A stretch of DNA of 64,000 nt, taken from assembly GCA_024363285.1 (NCBI GenBank), contig AP024710.1:1830001-1894000 (forward strand), in the 5' to 3' direction. Below the pieces are notes generated by a model. It saw only the letters and a list, made by a program, of their open reading frames with translations, ran no database searches and had not been told where the DNA came from. This DNA is from Leptolinea sp. HRD-7. GTDB taxonomy: Bacteria; Chloroflexota; Anaerolineae; Anaerolineales; Anaerolineaceae. Positions 1-7,243 of the stretch are shown here, in pieces (the first letter of the stretch is position 1; each line of letters starts with the position of its first letter). The position numbers and the translations under genes are program-made.

Positions 1-296
1 GTGAGGCGATCAGCCGCATGGAAGCACCGCGCGGTGAGTTATTCTACTTCCTCAAAAGTAATGGTACCGATATTCCGGAACGTGTAAAAATCCGCACTCC
101 ATCTCTGTGCAACTGGTCATCGATTACCAACTACGCGGTAGGACACAAACTGGCCGATATGCCCATGCTTCTGGCGGGTATTGACCCCTGTTTCTCGTGT
201 AATGACCGAATGGTTACTGTCAAACGGGGTGGTAAAGACCCGGTCAATTGGACCTGGGAACAATTACGTCAATATGGGATCGCATACTACAAATGA
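1..296 (+). CDS. Group 4 [NiFe] hydrogenase large subunit, C-terminal part (5' truncated by window)
   Basis: Only the last ~98 codons are in the window; the frame is open from base 3. The protein carries the C-terminal nickel ligand motif DPCFSC (bases 183-200) followed by N-D-R, the signature of energy-converting hydrogenase large subunits (HycE/EchE/MbhL type), as opposed to true complex I NuoD, which lacks these cysteines. After the R there are 28 more residues beginning with M. In E. coli HycE the protease HycI cuts between R and M of the equivalent motif, so this tail is probably a removable maturation peptide; a HycI-like protease is encoded three genes downstream. The stop overlaps the next start (ATGA). 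Order large subunit, NuoH-like, ferredoxin matches Mbh/Ech-type operons. The subgroup cannot be assigned without the rest of the operon. Confidence 0.88.
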   Translation, partial: EAISRMEAPRGELFYFLKSNGTDIPERVKIRTPSLCNWSSITNYAVGHKLADMPMLLAGIDPCFSCNDRMVTVKRGGKDPVNWTWEQLRQYGIAYYK

Positions 297-1219
297 ACAA
301 TTCACTCACCCTCCTGAATCTGTTGATCTTCCCCGGCGGGTTGTTCTTGATCGCCATGGGAATGGCTTACGAATGGATTGACCGGAAGCTTGTAGCTCAA
401 TTCCAGAACCGTTATGGACCACGTTGGTTCCAACCTCTGGCTGATACGATCAAGCTTCTGGCAAAAGAAGAGATTACCCCGGCCGGTGTTAGCAGCGGAT
501 TGTTCATCGCGCTGCCTATCGTTGCCGTGGCTGCCGCTCTGACAGCGTCTCTCAATGTGCCGATGTTCGGGCTCCAACCGGCATACAGCTTTCAGGGTGA
601 CCTGATCGTTGCCATGTACCTGTTGAGCCTGATGACCCTGTGTATGGGTCTGGCCGGCGCCAACACCAATGACCGTTTTTCTCTGATCGGTGCGACACGT
701 ACTCTAACCCAGTTGTTCTCTTACGAAGCACCGTTCATGCTCGCGCTGCTTGGCCCCGCCATCGCTGCCGGTACCTGGAATATCAGTGAGATCAATAACT
801 TCGCGGGTTCCAATACCTGGATGATCGTCACGCAGCCGATCGGCGCTCTGATAGCCATCATCGGGTTGATGGGCAAGCTGGAATTACCGCCGTTTGATGC
901 CCCGGAAGCGGAAACGGAAATTGTTTCCGGCGCGTTGACGGAATACAGCGGCCGCGGCCTTGCGCTTTTCCATATCGGTAAAGATGTGGAACTGGTAATT
1001 GGTCTGACTTTGGTTTCAGCTTTTTATCTGGGCGGTTTATCAAATCCGTTTGTGTTTATCTTGAAAACTGCCGCGCTCTTGCTGGTAACAGCAGGATTGC
1101 AGTCGCTGTTCGCCCGCCTGCGCATCGACCAGACCGTTGGAATCTGGTGGCGAATGGGAGCGTTATTAGCGCTGCTTCAGTTGCTCGTGTTGATCGTTCT
1201 TAAAGGATTTGGCTTATGA
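293..1219 (+). CDS. Membrane subunit of group 4 hydrogenase (NuoH/HycD/EchB/MbhM family)
   Basis: A ~308-residue protein with about eight hydrophobic segments. It has the family signature PFDAPEAETE followed by a conserved E-Y-S region, corresponding to the loop of complex I NuoH that lines the quinone/ion coupling channel. In hydrogenases this subunit anchors the catalytic arm in the membrane and couples H2 formation or uptake to H+ or Na+ translocation. I chose the ATG at 293, which overlaps the stop of the large-subunit gene by 4 bp. An in-frame TTG at 248 would add 15 residues inside the previous gene and is unlikely. The following ferredoxin gene overlaps its stop by 4 bp, so the three genes should be translationally coupled. 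Confidence 0.88.
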   Translation: MNNSLTLLNLLIFPGGLFLIAMGMAYEWIDRKLVAQFQNRYGPRWFQPLADTIKLLAKEEITPAGVSSGLFIALPIVAVAAALTASLNVPMFGLQPAYSFQGDLIVAMYLLSLMTLCMGLAGANTNDRFSLIGATRTLTQLFSYEAPFMLALLGPAIAAGTWNISEINNFAGSNTWMIVTQPIGALIAIIGLMGKLELPPFDAPEAETEIVSGALTEYSGRGLALFHIGKDVELVIGLTLVSAFYLGGLSNPFVFILKTAALLLVTAGLQSLFARLRIDQTVGIWWRMGALLALLQLLVLIVLKGFGL

Positions 1220-1638
1220 AAATCGGCGCCATGCTTGGTGATATATTCCGCTCACTGTTTAAGAAACCGGCAACAGAGATGTATCCGTACGTGCGGACAG
1301 ATGCTCCAGACCGGTTTCGCGGCCAGTTGAAGTACAAGTCTGAAACCTGCACCGGCTGTCAACTCTGTGTAAAAGACTGCCCGGCCGATGCTATAGAAAT
1401 TGTGACAATTGACAAAGTAGCGAAGAAATTTGTTATGCGCTATCGCGCTGACCGGTGCATTTTCTGCGCGCAGTGTGTACAATCATGCCGTTTTGGATGC
1501 ATTGAATTATCCAGTGACGAGTGGGAACTGGCTTCAGACAAACGCCAGCCGTTCGAATTGATTTATGGTCGAAAGGAAGATATTGACGCCCTCCTGGAAA
1601 GAGCAACTCAACTCGAACCTGCGGAAGCTGCGAAATAA
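1216..1638 (+). CDS. Hydrogenase ferredoxin-like subunit with two [4Fe-4S] clusters (NuoI/EchF/MbhN family)
   Basis: This 140-residue protein has two CxxCxxCxxxC motifs (CTGCQLCVKDC near residue 47 and CIFCAQCVQSC near residue 85), each expected to bind one [4Fe-4S] cluster. Such subunits pass electrons between ferredoxin and the NiFe catalytic dimer on the cytoplasmic face of the membrane. The start overlaps the upstream membrane-subunit gene by 4 bp (ATGA). Its 3' end overlaps the start of the maturation protease gene by up to 74 bp, which is long but in a different frame. The size and position fit MbhN/EchF better than the larger polyferredoxins. Confidence 0.88.
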   Translation: MKIGAMLGDIFRSLFKKPATEMYPYVRTDAPDRFRGQLKYKSETCTGCQLCVKDCPADAIEIVTIDKVAKKFVMRYRADRCIFCAQCVQSCRFGCIELSSDEWELASDKRQPFELIYGRKEDIDALLERATQLEPAEAAK

Positions 1639-2098
1639 TTTTCCGAACTCAAAAGTAGTACTGGTTGGGGTCGGCAATTTACTAATGGGCGATGACGCTG
1701 CCGGCATGCTGGTTGTTCAGAATCTGACATCCCGCCTGCCGGCAGATTCATGGCTGATTCCTCTGGAAGGCGGCCCCGCACCGGAAAACTGCACAGGCGC
1801 GATTCGCCGTTTCACGCCTGGAGCAGTTATTTTTATTGACGCGGGTGATTTCAATGCTTCTCCCGGTGAAATCATGTTCACAGACTGTGGGGAATCGGAC
1901 GGAGTCTCGGCGTTCGGTCACACTCTTCCATTAAGTGTGCTTGGACAATATCTTGAAGCGGATATCGGGTGCAAGAGCTTTTTATTAATAATTCAGCCAG
2001 AACATATTGATTTTGACGCGCGAGTAAGCCCCAGGGTACTCGAAGCTGTTGAAGAGATCAATAGAGAGATCGAACATTTGGTTGCTCAGGTTTACTAG
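1565..2098 (+). CDS. hycI: Hydrogenase maturation protease (HycI-like)
   Basis: The protein has the hallmark GVGNLLMGDDAAG motif (residues ~35-47), then FIDAGDF, then FGHTLPL. These supply the Asp, Asp and His that sense nickel in HyaD/HybD/HycI endopeptidases. The enzyme removes the C-terminal extension of the large subunit after Ni insertion; the substrate with its R/M cleavage site is encoded at the start of the window. The start is uncertain: ATG at 1565 lies deep in the ferredoxin gene, while an in-frame TTG at 1583 is preceded by AAAGGAAG and would give a protein of 171 residues. The first ~25 residues (SWKEQL...) resemble an N-terminal extension rather than the protease fold. It is the last gene of the hydrogenase operon. 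Confidence 0.85.
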   Translation: MVERKILTPSWKEQLNSNLRKLRNNFPNSKVVLVGVGNLLMGDDAAGMLVVQNLTSRLPADSWLIPLEGGPAPENCTGAIRRFTPGAVIFIDAGDFNASPGEIMFTDCGESDGVSAFGHTLPLSVLGQYLEADIGCKSFLLIIQPEHIDFDARVSPRVLEAVEEINREIEHLVAQVY

Positions 2099-2131
2099 AA
2101 TAATAAGAATTTTTGGAAAATAAATTGACAA

Positions 2132-2160
2132 TTGCGTTATTATTATTCTTGTTATATACT
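2132..2160 (+). promoter_or_regulatory. Candidate sigma-70 promoter for an intergenic RNA
   Basis: TTGCGT at 2132-2137 and TATACT at 2155-2160 are separated by exactly 17 bp. A nearby TTGACA at 2125-2130 would be 24 bp from the same -10 and is therefore not the match, although it adds to the promoter-like character. Expected transcription start is near 2167. It lies 33 bp after the hydrogenase operon and points into a gene-free stretch, so it has no protein gene to serve. Confidence 0.55.
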
Positions 2161-2166
2161 GCTTAC

Positions 2167-2410
2167 ATCGCTCCGTGAATTTTATATCCGGTTTTGCGCG
2201 AAACTGAAGTGGGTTAGGTAGGTCAAAATGAGCTCGCGCATTTTCACGGGCACTTAGTTGGTTTCGAATATCTCTTTTATTTGTTCAGCCTGGCTGCAGA
2301 AGTGCATCCTTTGTCAGCTTGACACAGGTTGGCTTATTTTCCTTTGAACACTTCTTCCCTTGAAAACCCGGAACTGAGATGCCTGTAAGGTATTCTCGTT
2401 CCGGGTTATT
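2167..2410 (+). ncRNA. Candidate structured non-coding RNA of unknown class (~240 nt)
   Basis: There is no credible reading frame between 2099 and 2419, but the stretch holds a promoter, nested stems and a terminator on the same strand. Stems seen: CCGTGAA (2173-2179) with TTCACGG (2243-2249), enclosing TGCGCGA (2195-2201) with TCGCGCA (2234-2240) around a 32-nt loop; AGAAGTG (2298-2304) with CACTTCT (2349-2355), enclosing TGTCA (2312-2316) with TGACA (2320-2324); then the terminator hairpin 2365-2407. The next gene is on the opposite strand, so this cannot be a cis-acting leader for it. I could not match it to 6S, SRP, RNase P or tmRNA by eye. It could also be the 3' UTR of the hydrogenase operon. 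Confidence 0.45.
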
Positions 2411-2413
2411 CTT
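2365..2413. terminator. Intrinsic terminator, probably bidirectional
   Basis: AACCCGGAAC (2365-2374) and GTTCCGGGTT (2398-2407) form a perfect 10-bp stem. The intervening bases extend the pairing with GAGATGCCT against AGGTATTCTC. On the plus strand it is followed by ATTCTTTAATT, on the minus strand by TTTTC. It can end both the intergenic RNA and the convergent EamA gene, whose stop codon lies 13 bp away. Confidence 0.8.
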
Positions 2414-2419
2414 TAATTG

Positions 2420-3322
2420 TCACTCCTTTGAGTCGGATTCTGGCAGATGAACTGGTTCAACAGGATTATTGCCGGAAGAACCTGTAATGGCTCCACCGAT
2501 GATCAATACCATGGCAATAATGGTTATGGTGGTAAGTCTTTTCCCGGCAAATAAAAGAAGATTTAACGTTGAAAGCATAGGTGTAAGATAGGCCAGTGAT
2601 CCAAGAATTCTTGGGTCACCTTTCTTTATCGCGCTATCCCAGCAATAAAAAGCTAAACCCAAAGGCCCAATTCCGGCAATGGTTATGAGCATCCAATCAG
2701 CCGTGGCAAGATTTTGAAAATCTCCTGCTGACCCGCCTGAAAGAAAAAAAATAAAAAGCGAAAGGACACCAGACAACAGGCAAAAAACTCCAACGGAATC
2801 AGTGCCAAATGCCGGGAGCCGTTTCGTAAGAAGAGAGTACACAGCCCATATGAAGGCAGCACCAAGTGCCAGAAGGTAACCCGGAAAAAATTCTAATTGG
2901 ATATTCAATTTCCCTTCCGTGACAATCAACGCGGCGCCGGCTAACCCGAGAGTGGCCGCGATGATATGCCTGGTTGTTAACCGGTATCCCGGAATAAGCA
3001 GAGGAGAAAGCACGACGATCAGAAGCGGCCACATGTAATTAATGAGATTGGCTTCTACGGCTGGCGCCAATGTGAACGCTTTGAAGTACAACAGGTGATA
3101 CCCGAAAATGCCTGCGACACCTACAAACAGGGTTATCAGGCGAATTCGCCAGGCCTGTGGACGAAAGAGGCTGATCGAACCGCCGATCAGAAAGGCAATT
3201 CCCAGAACGAGAAATGACGGGACATGGGTTAAATGTGTGCTGATCAACGCCAATGAGCTCCAGATCAGGATGGCGGTCAGCGCGAAAAGAATACCAATTT
3301 TTTGTTGAAATGTTGCGTTCAT
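2420..3322 (-). CDS. EamA/DMT-superfamily transporter
   Basis: This 300-residue protein has ten predicted transmembrane segments in two repeats of five, the EamA (drug/metabolite transporter) layout. The second repeat begins near the hydrophobic GYLLALGAAFIWAVYSLL stretch. Members export amino acids, nucleotides or other small metabolites, or take up sugars; the substrate cannot be read from sequence. I chose the ATG at 3322, which starts just before the first hydrophobic helix and has AAGAG upstream. An upstream start at 3406 would add 28 non-hydrophobic residues and run close to the tRNA terminator. It is a single gene between two terminators. Confidence 0.8.
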   Translation of the reverse strand: MNATFQQKIGILFALTAILIWSSLALISTHLTHVPSFLVLGIAFLIGGSISLFRPQAWRIRLITLFVGVAGIFGYHLLYFKAFTLAPAVEANLINYMWPLLIVVLSPLLIPGYRLTTRHIIAATLGLAGAALIVTEGKLNIQLEFFPGYLLALGAAFIWAVYSLLTKRLPAFGTDSVGVFCLLSGVLSLFIFFLSGGSAGDFQNLATADWMLITIAGIGPLGLAFYCWDSAIKKGDPRILGSLAYLTPMLSTLNLLLFAGKRLTTITIIAMVLIIGGAITGSSGNNPVEPVHLPESDSKE

Positions 3323-3423
3323 GGATGCTCTTAATAAATATGTCACAAAACCAGCAAAAATATCGGGATTCGCAGGCCTCTCCGCGTACTTCTGCGAAAC
3401 GGACACAGACCTGTTCTATTAAG

Positions 3424-3450
3424 AAAAAAAGCACCTCTGGGCAGAGGTGC
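3424..3450 (-). terminator. Intrinsic terminator of tRNA-Val
   Basis: Read on the minus strand, GCACCTCT pairs with AGAGGTGC around a GCCC loop (3431-3450) and is followed by a run of T. It begins four bases after the tRNA CCA end. Confidence 0.9.
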
Positions 3451-3453
3451 TTT

Positions 3454-3530
3454 TGGTGGGCGCGGAGGGGCTCGAACCCCCGACCTTACGGATGTGAACC
3501 GTACGCTCTGACCAGCTGAGCTACGCGCCC
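3454..3530 (-). tRNA. tRNA-Val (anticodon CAC)
   Basis: On the minus strand the sequence folds as a full cloverleaf. The acceptor stem is GGGCGCG with CGCGCCC, the D stem is GCTC with GAGC, the anticodon stem is TACGG with CCGTA around loop TTCACAT, and the T arm carries GGTTCGAGCCC with its stem. The 3' CCA is encoded at 3454-3456, after discriminator A (3457). Loop position 34-36 reads CAC, which decodes GUG (Val). It stands alone with its own terminator and no other tRNA nearby. Confidence 0.95.
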
Positions 3531-3640
3531 GGGAACTGAAATTATAAATCAATCATTCAGCTTTGACAAGAAAACTTTAAGATTGTCATTTATAAAATCA
3601 CCCCATCTGTTCCTGAGGTCAAAGCGGGTTGCCAGGCTGG

Positions 3641-4552
3641 TTACTCCGGTTTTTTTCCAGGATTAAAGAAAATCAAGAGCGCGGCAATAAGGAATCCGAT
3701 CGACCCGATAACCCCCACCGGGATCGGTCCAAGAAGATTGTTAGCCTTCCCACCGGCAACAAACAACATACCCAGGGCGGCGATGCCGTTCAATGCCGCG
3801 TGACCGATCACCGCGGGCCAAACGCTGCCTGCCCTGAGACTGGCCCAGCCGAGGAACGTGCCGCACAAGATGCAGAACCAGATCATAGCCAGAATACCAA
3901 GCCATGGGAAACCGGTATATTCCAATCCGTAATTATGTCCCATGGCAATAACCGGCGCGTGCCATAAGCCCCAGATGATGCCGCTTAACAGGTAGGCTTT
4001 CTTTTCACCCAGGGGGAGCAATAAAGGAAGCAGGTAACCACGCCAGCCGAATTCTTCACCGAAGGTGAAGAAACTGTTGATCACCGGCGCCATTATGAAC
4101 GCTGAAAGAGTCTGCGCGATCACGATCAACCACGGATCAGTTCCCTTACTGGTTGAATTGGCATCAAGCAAGGAACGCAGAGAAGTCAGATTACCATCAA
4201 ATTGGCCGGGGAAGAACAGAAAATAGACGGCGATTCCCACGATGGTCAAGACCCCCGGGCCAAACCAACCGGCCAGCCAGTATTTCCAGCCATTCTTGAA
4301 ATATGGTTTTAACCAGAGATCATGCCAGCCCTGCCGGGTGACCAGTCGGGTGAGAATATGCGCCAAAGCCGGCGCCCACATATATCCGAATGCTTCGAGT
4401 ATTACAGCCAGTGTGATATTCGAACCGGGGATGATTTCCGGGCTTTTGGCCAGGCCGCCCGTCAGATAAATGATCAGACCGACGATCCAGGCAATCCCAA
4501 AAGCGAAACCGAGAAAGATATAAAGACGTTTTCGATCAACGGATGATTCCAT
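3641..4552 (-). CDS. CPBP-family intramembrane glutamic endopeptidase (CAAX protease/Abi family)
   Basis: The 303-residue polytopic membrane protein carries the three family motifs: EExxxR (E166, E167, R171 in GEEFGWRG), then WGLWHAP with H198, then a GHAALNG motif near residue 265. These residues form the membrane-embedded glutamate protease site of Rce1/CPBP enzymes. Bacterial members are linked to bacteriocin immunity, signalling or protein maturation; a role here cannot be assigned. Eight or so hydrophobic helices are visible. An AGGAGG lies about 12 bp before the ATG, rather far but clear. It is a single gene, divergent from the next one; the 75-bp gap should hold both promoters. Confidence 0.85.
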   Translation of the reverse strand: MESSVDRKRLYIFLGFAFGIAWIVGLIIYLTGGLAKSPEIIPGSNITLAVILEAFGYMWAPALAHILTRLVTRQGWHDLWLKPYFKNGWKYWLAGWFGPGVLTIVGIAVYFLFFPGQFDGNLTSLRSLLDANSTSKGTDPWLIVIAQTLSAFIMAPVINSFFTFGEEFGWRGYLLPLLLPLGEKKAYLLSGIIWGLWHAPVIAMGHNYGLEYTGFPWLGILAMIWFCILCGTFLGWASLRAGSVWPAVIGHAALNGIAALGMLFVAGGKANNLLGPIPVGVIGSIGFLIAALLIFFNPGKKPE

Positions 4553-4651
4553 TTTTTTTTATTTCCTCCTGGATAAATTATGCCACCCGTTTGGTTATAA
4601 TCAAACACATTACAGCGAATTTACAAATTGGATCAACCTCTGGAGGTTCTT

Positions 4652-5539
4652 ATGATGAAAGTGGGTTATATCGGGCTTGGCTTGATGGGTAAATCGATGG
4701 CGCGTAACATCCTGAAAGCCGGGTTTCCAGTGGTAGTTCATAACCGCAGCAAAGCGGCTGTTGAGGAACTTGTATCTGAAGGAGCTTCAGCTGCCAATTC
4801 TCCTGCTGAAGTTGCCCGCCTGGTGGATGTGGTTTTCACCAACCTGCCGGATTCGCCAGATGTGTTGAAAGTCGCGCTGGGGCCCGGCGGTGTGATCGAA
4901 GGCGCCCATGAGGGGTTGATCTTTGTAGATAATTCCACCATCAAACCGGATACTGCCCGTGAGATTGCCATCAAACTGGCGGAAGTTGGTGTACAAAGCC
5001 TGGACGCGCCGGTAAGCGGCGGTGATATCGGCGCGCGCAACGGAACATTGACGATCATGGTCGGCGGTTCAAAAGAAGCATTAGACACCGTGATGCCGGT
5101 ATTTCAGGCTGTGGGTAAAACGATCACTCACATTGGAGAACCGGGCGCGGGGCAGGTTGCCAAAGCGGCTAACCAGATAATGGTAGCGGCGCAAATGGTG
5201 GCCATGGGTGAGTTGATGATCTTCTCTCAAAAATGCGGGGTTGACCCGCGTAAAGTTGTGGAAGCGATCAAGGCTGGAGCGGCCCAATGTTGGACGTTGG
5301 ACGTAAAACCACCTCGTTTGTTTGAAGGCAACCGCGCGCCGGGTTTCAAAGCCCGGATGCAGAACAAAGACCTGGGTATCGTGATGGAGACCGCCCGCCG
5401 TTATGGTGTTCCTCTGCCGACTACGGCGGTCAACAGCCAATTGTTTCAGGCAATGGTTCAATCCGGTATGGGCGAGATGGATAATTCAGCCGTCATTGGG
5501 ATCATCGAAGAACTGGCTGGAGAAAAATTGAAAGCCTGA
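4652..5539 (+). CDS. NAD(P)-dependent beta-hydroxyacid dehydrogenase (3-hydroxyisobutyrate dehydrogenase / tartronate semialdehyde reductase family)
   Basis: The ~295-residue protein begins with a Rossmann motif GLGLMGKSMA, has the substrate-binding DAPVSGGDIGARNG motif near residue 120, and K-A-A-N-Q containing the catalytic lysine near residue 170. This is the complete 6-phosphogluconate-dehydrogenase-like two-domain fold. Family members reduce tartronate, succinic or methylmalonate semialdehydes or oxidise hydroxyacids; the sequence does not distinguish them, and no pathway gene is next to it. GGAGG at 4642-4646 serves ATG 4652 or the adjacent ATG 4655 (spacing 5 or 8). A TTG at 4628 is in frame but lies before this ribosome-binding site. 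Confidence 0.85.
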   Translation: MMKVGYIGLGLMGKSMARNILKAGFPVVVHNRSKAAVEELVSEGASAANSPAEVARLVDVVFTNLPDSPDVLKVALGPGGVIEGAHEGLIFVDNSTIKPDTAREIAIKLAEVGVQSLDAPVSGGDIGARNGTLTIMVGGSKEALDTVMPVFQAVGKTITHIGEPGAGQVAKAANQIMVAAQMVAMGELMIFSQKCGVDPRKVVEAIKAGAAQCWTLDVKPPRLFEGNRAPGFKARMQNKDLGIVMETARRYGVPLPTTAVNSQLFQAMVQSGMGEMDNSAVIGIIEELAGEKLKA

Positions 5540-5591
5540 CACTGTTTACCGCAGCGAGTATCTGAAAGAAAAAAAACTGTGTTTTATATGA

Positions 5592-5625
5592 AAAATCTCC
5601 ATCACCAGGATGGAGATTTTCTTTT
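5592..5625. terminator. Bidirectional intrinsic terminator
   Basis: AAAATCTCCATC and its complement flank a four-base loop (about 5592-5620), followed by CTTTTT on the plus strand and by an A/T run on the other. It separates the convergent dehydrogenase and HEAT-protein genes. Confidence 0.88.
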
Positions 5626-6239
5626 TAATCCTTCATTAGTTTCTCTATGCCGGCTTTGGCTTTCTTATCCAGCAGGGCGCCTGTCAACGCGTTCATGATG
5701 TAGGTTTCCACCTTACCGTCTTCCACGTATCGCCGGGTGACGGCCAGGACAGAGAGAATATCAAGTAGCAGAATTTTCTGCTGGGTTTCTTTTCGGCTGG
5801 ATAGATCCACCGACATCAATTTTTCCGTGATACGGGGGATCAGGTGTGATTTGTACGGCACGATCTTACACAGACTTTGTACGCACTGGCGGACTGTCAC
5901 AGGCTTTTCATCGTCTACCATCGCCAGAAAATCTTCGAGAATAGGGTCGAATTTGCAGGTCGTATCCCAACGGACGTTATCCGCGATAAGCATCAGACCA
6001 ATACTGCGGTGATAAGAATTGGTGCTTTTAAATTTTTCCACCAGAATGTCCCAGAACGGGTATACATCTGAAAATAATTCAGACCGGTTCTGTAACAAAA
6101 GCAGGGCATGGTAACGAAGAATGTCATCTTTCTCTTCGAGCAATCCCACCAAAAAGGAAATATCTTCGGGGGTTAATGCGCCGGCTCGGTCGGGTATTTG
6201 TTCTTTTGCCATCCCGGCAACTTCTTCGATGGTTAGCAT
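5625..6239 (-). CDS. HEAT-like repeat protein of unknown function
   Basis: I do not recognise a named family. The 204-residue protein is all helical in appearance, without signal peptide or membrane segment. It contains degenerate HEAT-like helical pairs (for example around LRYHALLLLQNR, RSIGLMLIADN and RQCVQSLCKIVP), an architecture used for protein or nucleic-acid binding. It lies 18 bp downstream of the response-regulator gene on the same strand, so the two are probably co-transcribed and may work together. A second HEAT-like protein is encoded at 41290-42033 but is not obviously a close relative. Confidence 0.6.
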   Translation of the reverse strand: MLTIEEVAGMAKEQIPDRAGALTPEDISFLVGLLEEKDDILRYHALLLLQNRSELFSDVYPFWDILVEKFKSTNSYHRSIGLMLIADNVRWDTTCKFDPILEDFLAMVDDEKPVTVRQCVQSLCKIVPYKSHLIPRITEKLMSVDLSSRKETQQKILLLDILSVLAVTRRYVEDGKVETYIMNALTGALLDKKAKAGIEKLMKD

Positions 6240-6257
6240 TTCAACACCCCTGTGTTC

Positions 6258-7031
6258 TTACTGGCTTTTTTCCAGAAGTAAGGTTTTGCGTTTCCCAAGC
6301 GGACGAGTGGGCGGTTCGCCCAGGTCAAGGCGGTAGCCTACTCCGCGGATGGTTTTGATTAATCGCGGGTGACGAGGATCTTGCTCCAAGGCTTCACGCA
6401 ACCAGGAGATGTGCACATCGAGAGAACGGGTATCTTCAACGTATTCCGTCTCCCATACCTTGCTAAACAGTTCAGTGCGTTCAATCACTTCACCGGGGCG
6501 TTCCATTAAAGTTTGAAGAAGCATCATCAGCCGGGGAGTCAGTCTAACCTGTTGGCCCTGATAGCGCACAATTCGTTCACGAGTATCCAATTGCAGGCCG
6601 CCAACTTTTACCACATCTCTTTTCATGGCAGGCAGCAGGGGTTTCATCCGATTCAATAACTTCTGCAGGGTAAAGGGAAGCGAAAGCACAACCTCAGCCT
6701 GGGAGTCTTCTGGATCCTGGTTTTCCTGTACGATCAGGAGTAATGGGATCGAAGGGGCTTTGGCTTTGATATTACGAACAATCCCCTTACCGTTTGAATA
6801 CATAGAAGCCGCATTTACAAGAATCAGGTCAATATGCTGGGTTTCGAGTTGTGAAATAGCATCAGTACCATTCGCAGCCATAATAACCTGAAAACCCTTG
6901 CGAGATAATCCTTCAAAATAAGCCGAGCGGGTGGCCGGTTTCTTTTCCACCAGAAGAATAATCGCTTTCGGGAGAGCGGGGCCTGGAGGTGTGGGTTTAT
7001 GGGTAGCGAATTTTACGGAAAAATCATCCAT
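6258..7031 (-). CDS. OmpR-family regulator with a degenerate, non-phosphorylatable receiver
   Basis: The C-terminal half is a clear OmpR/PhoB winged helix (residues ~150-240: LTPRLMMLLQTLMERPGE, then the recognition-helix region RSLDVHISWLREAL and the wing GVGYRL). The N-terminal ~120 residues align with a receiver fold but lack its chemistry. The phosphoacceptor Asp is N73 (DLILVNAAS), the acidic pair is E29-K30, and the beta-5 Lys-Pro is Leu-Pro. It should therefore act without phosphorylation. I took ATG 7031 with GGGAAG about 11 bp upstream; a GTG at 7043 is an alternative. No histidine kinase is adjacent. A TATAAT and a hairpin lie in its leader. Confidence 0.82.
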   Translation of the reverse strand: MDDFSVKFATHKPTPPGPALPKAIILLVEKKPATRSAYFEGLSRKGFQVIMAANGTDAISQLETQHIDLILVNAASMYSNGKGIVRNIKAKAPSIPLLLIVQENQDPEDSQAEVVLSLPFTLQKLLNRMKPLLPAMKRDVVKVGGLQLDTRERIVRYQGQQVRLTPRLMMLLQTLMERPGEVIERTELFSKVWETEYVEDTRSLDVHISWLREALEQDPRHPRLIKTIRGVGYRLDLGEPPTRPLGKRKTLLLEKSQ

Positions 7032-7097
7032 CGTATCAGACACTTCCCTGGTAGTGAAAAAAATAGCCTTTGAATTTCAAAGGTTGAGGTAAAGGAA

Positions 7098-7156
7098 AAG
7101 GTTCCTTCCCCCTGTTGGAAACCTTAAAAACAATTTGTTAAGACTTAAGTATTATA
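7098..7156 (-). promoter_or_regulatory. Putative promoter -10 and leader hairpin of the pseudo-receiver regulator
   Basis: On the minus strand TATAAT occupies 7156-7151, without a good -35. The expected RNA then forms AAGGTTTCC (7125-7117) pairing with GGAACCTT (7105-7098), followed by TTCCTTT. This looks like a weak leader terminator about 65 bp before the start codon. The other strand must also carry the promoter of the divergent nuclease gene, which I could not locate. Confidence 0.35.
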
Positions 7157-7243
7157 CACTAAGATTCAATAACGGTTGCAGACAAAGAATGCGCATGTTA
7201 GAATCAAGTCAATGACAGGCTTATCCCTGTCAGGGAGGTTTAA

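Noticed and set aside
1-1638. Complex I (nuoD-nuoH-nuoI) instead of hydrogenase
   Set aside because: The large subunit keeps the nickel-binding DPCxxC motif and a maturation protease gene follows; NuoD lacks both.
2125-2130. TTGACA as the -35 of the intergenic RNA promoter
   Set aside because: It lies 24 bp from TATACT and 13 bp from TATTCT, neither a workable spacing; TTGCGT at 2132 gives 17 bp.
2167-2410. 6S RNA, tmRNA, SRP RNA or RNase P RNA
   Set aside because: No pairing of the two ends as in 6S, no tRNA-like end, no SRP apical loop, and the length is too short for RNase P.
3454-3530. tRNA-His
   Set aside because: The anticodon loop read on the correct strand gives CAC (Val); GTG appears only on the opposite strand.
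3343-3552. Small reading frames around the tRNA gene
   Set aside because: They are translations of the tRNA and its terminator.
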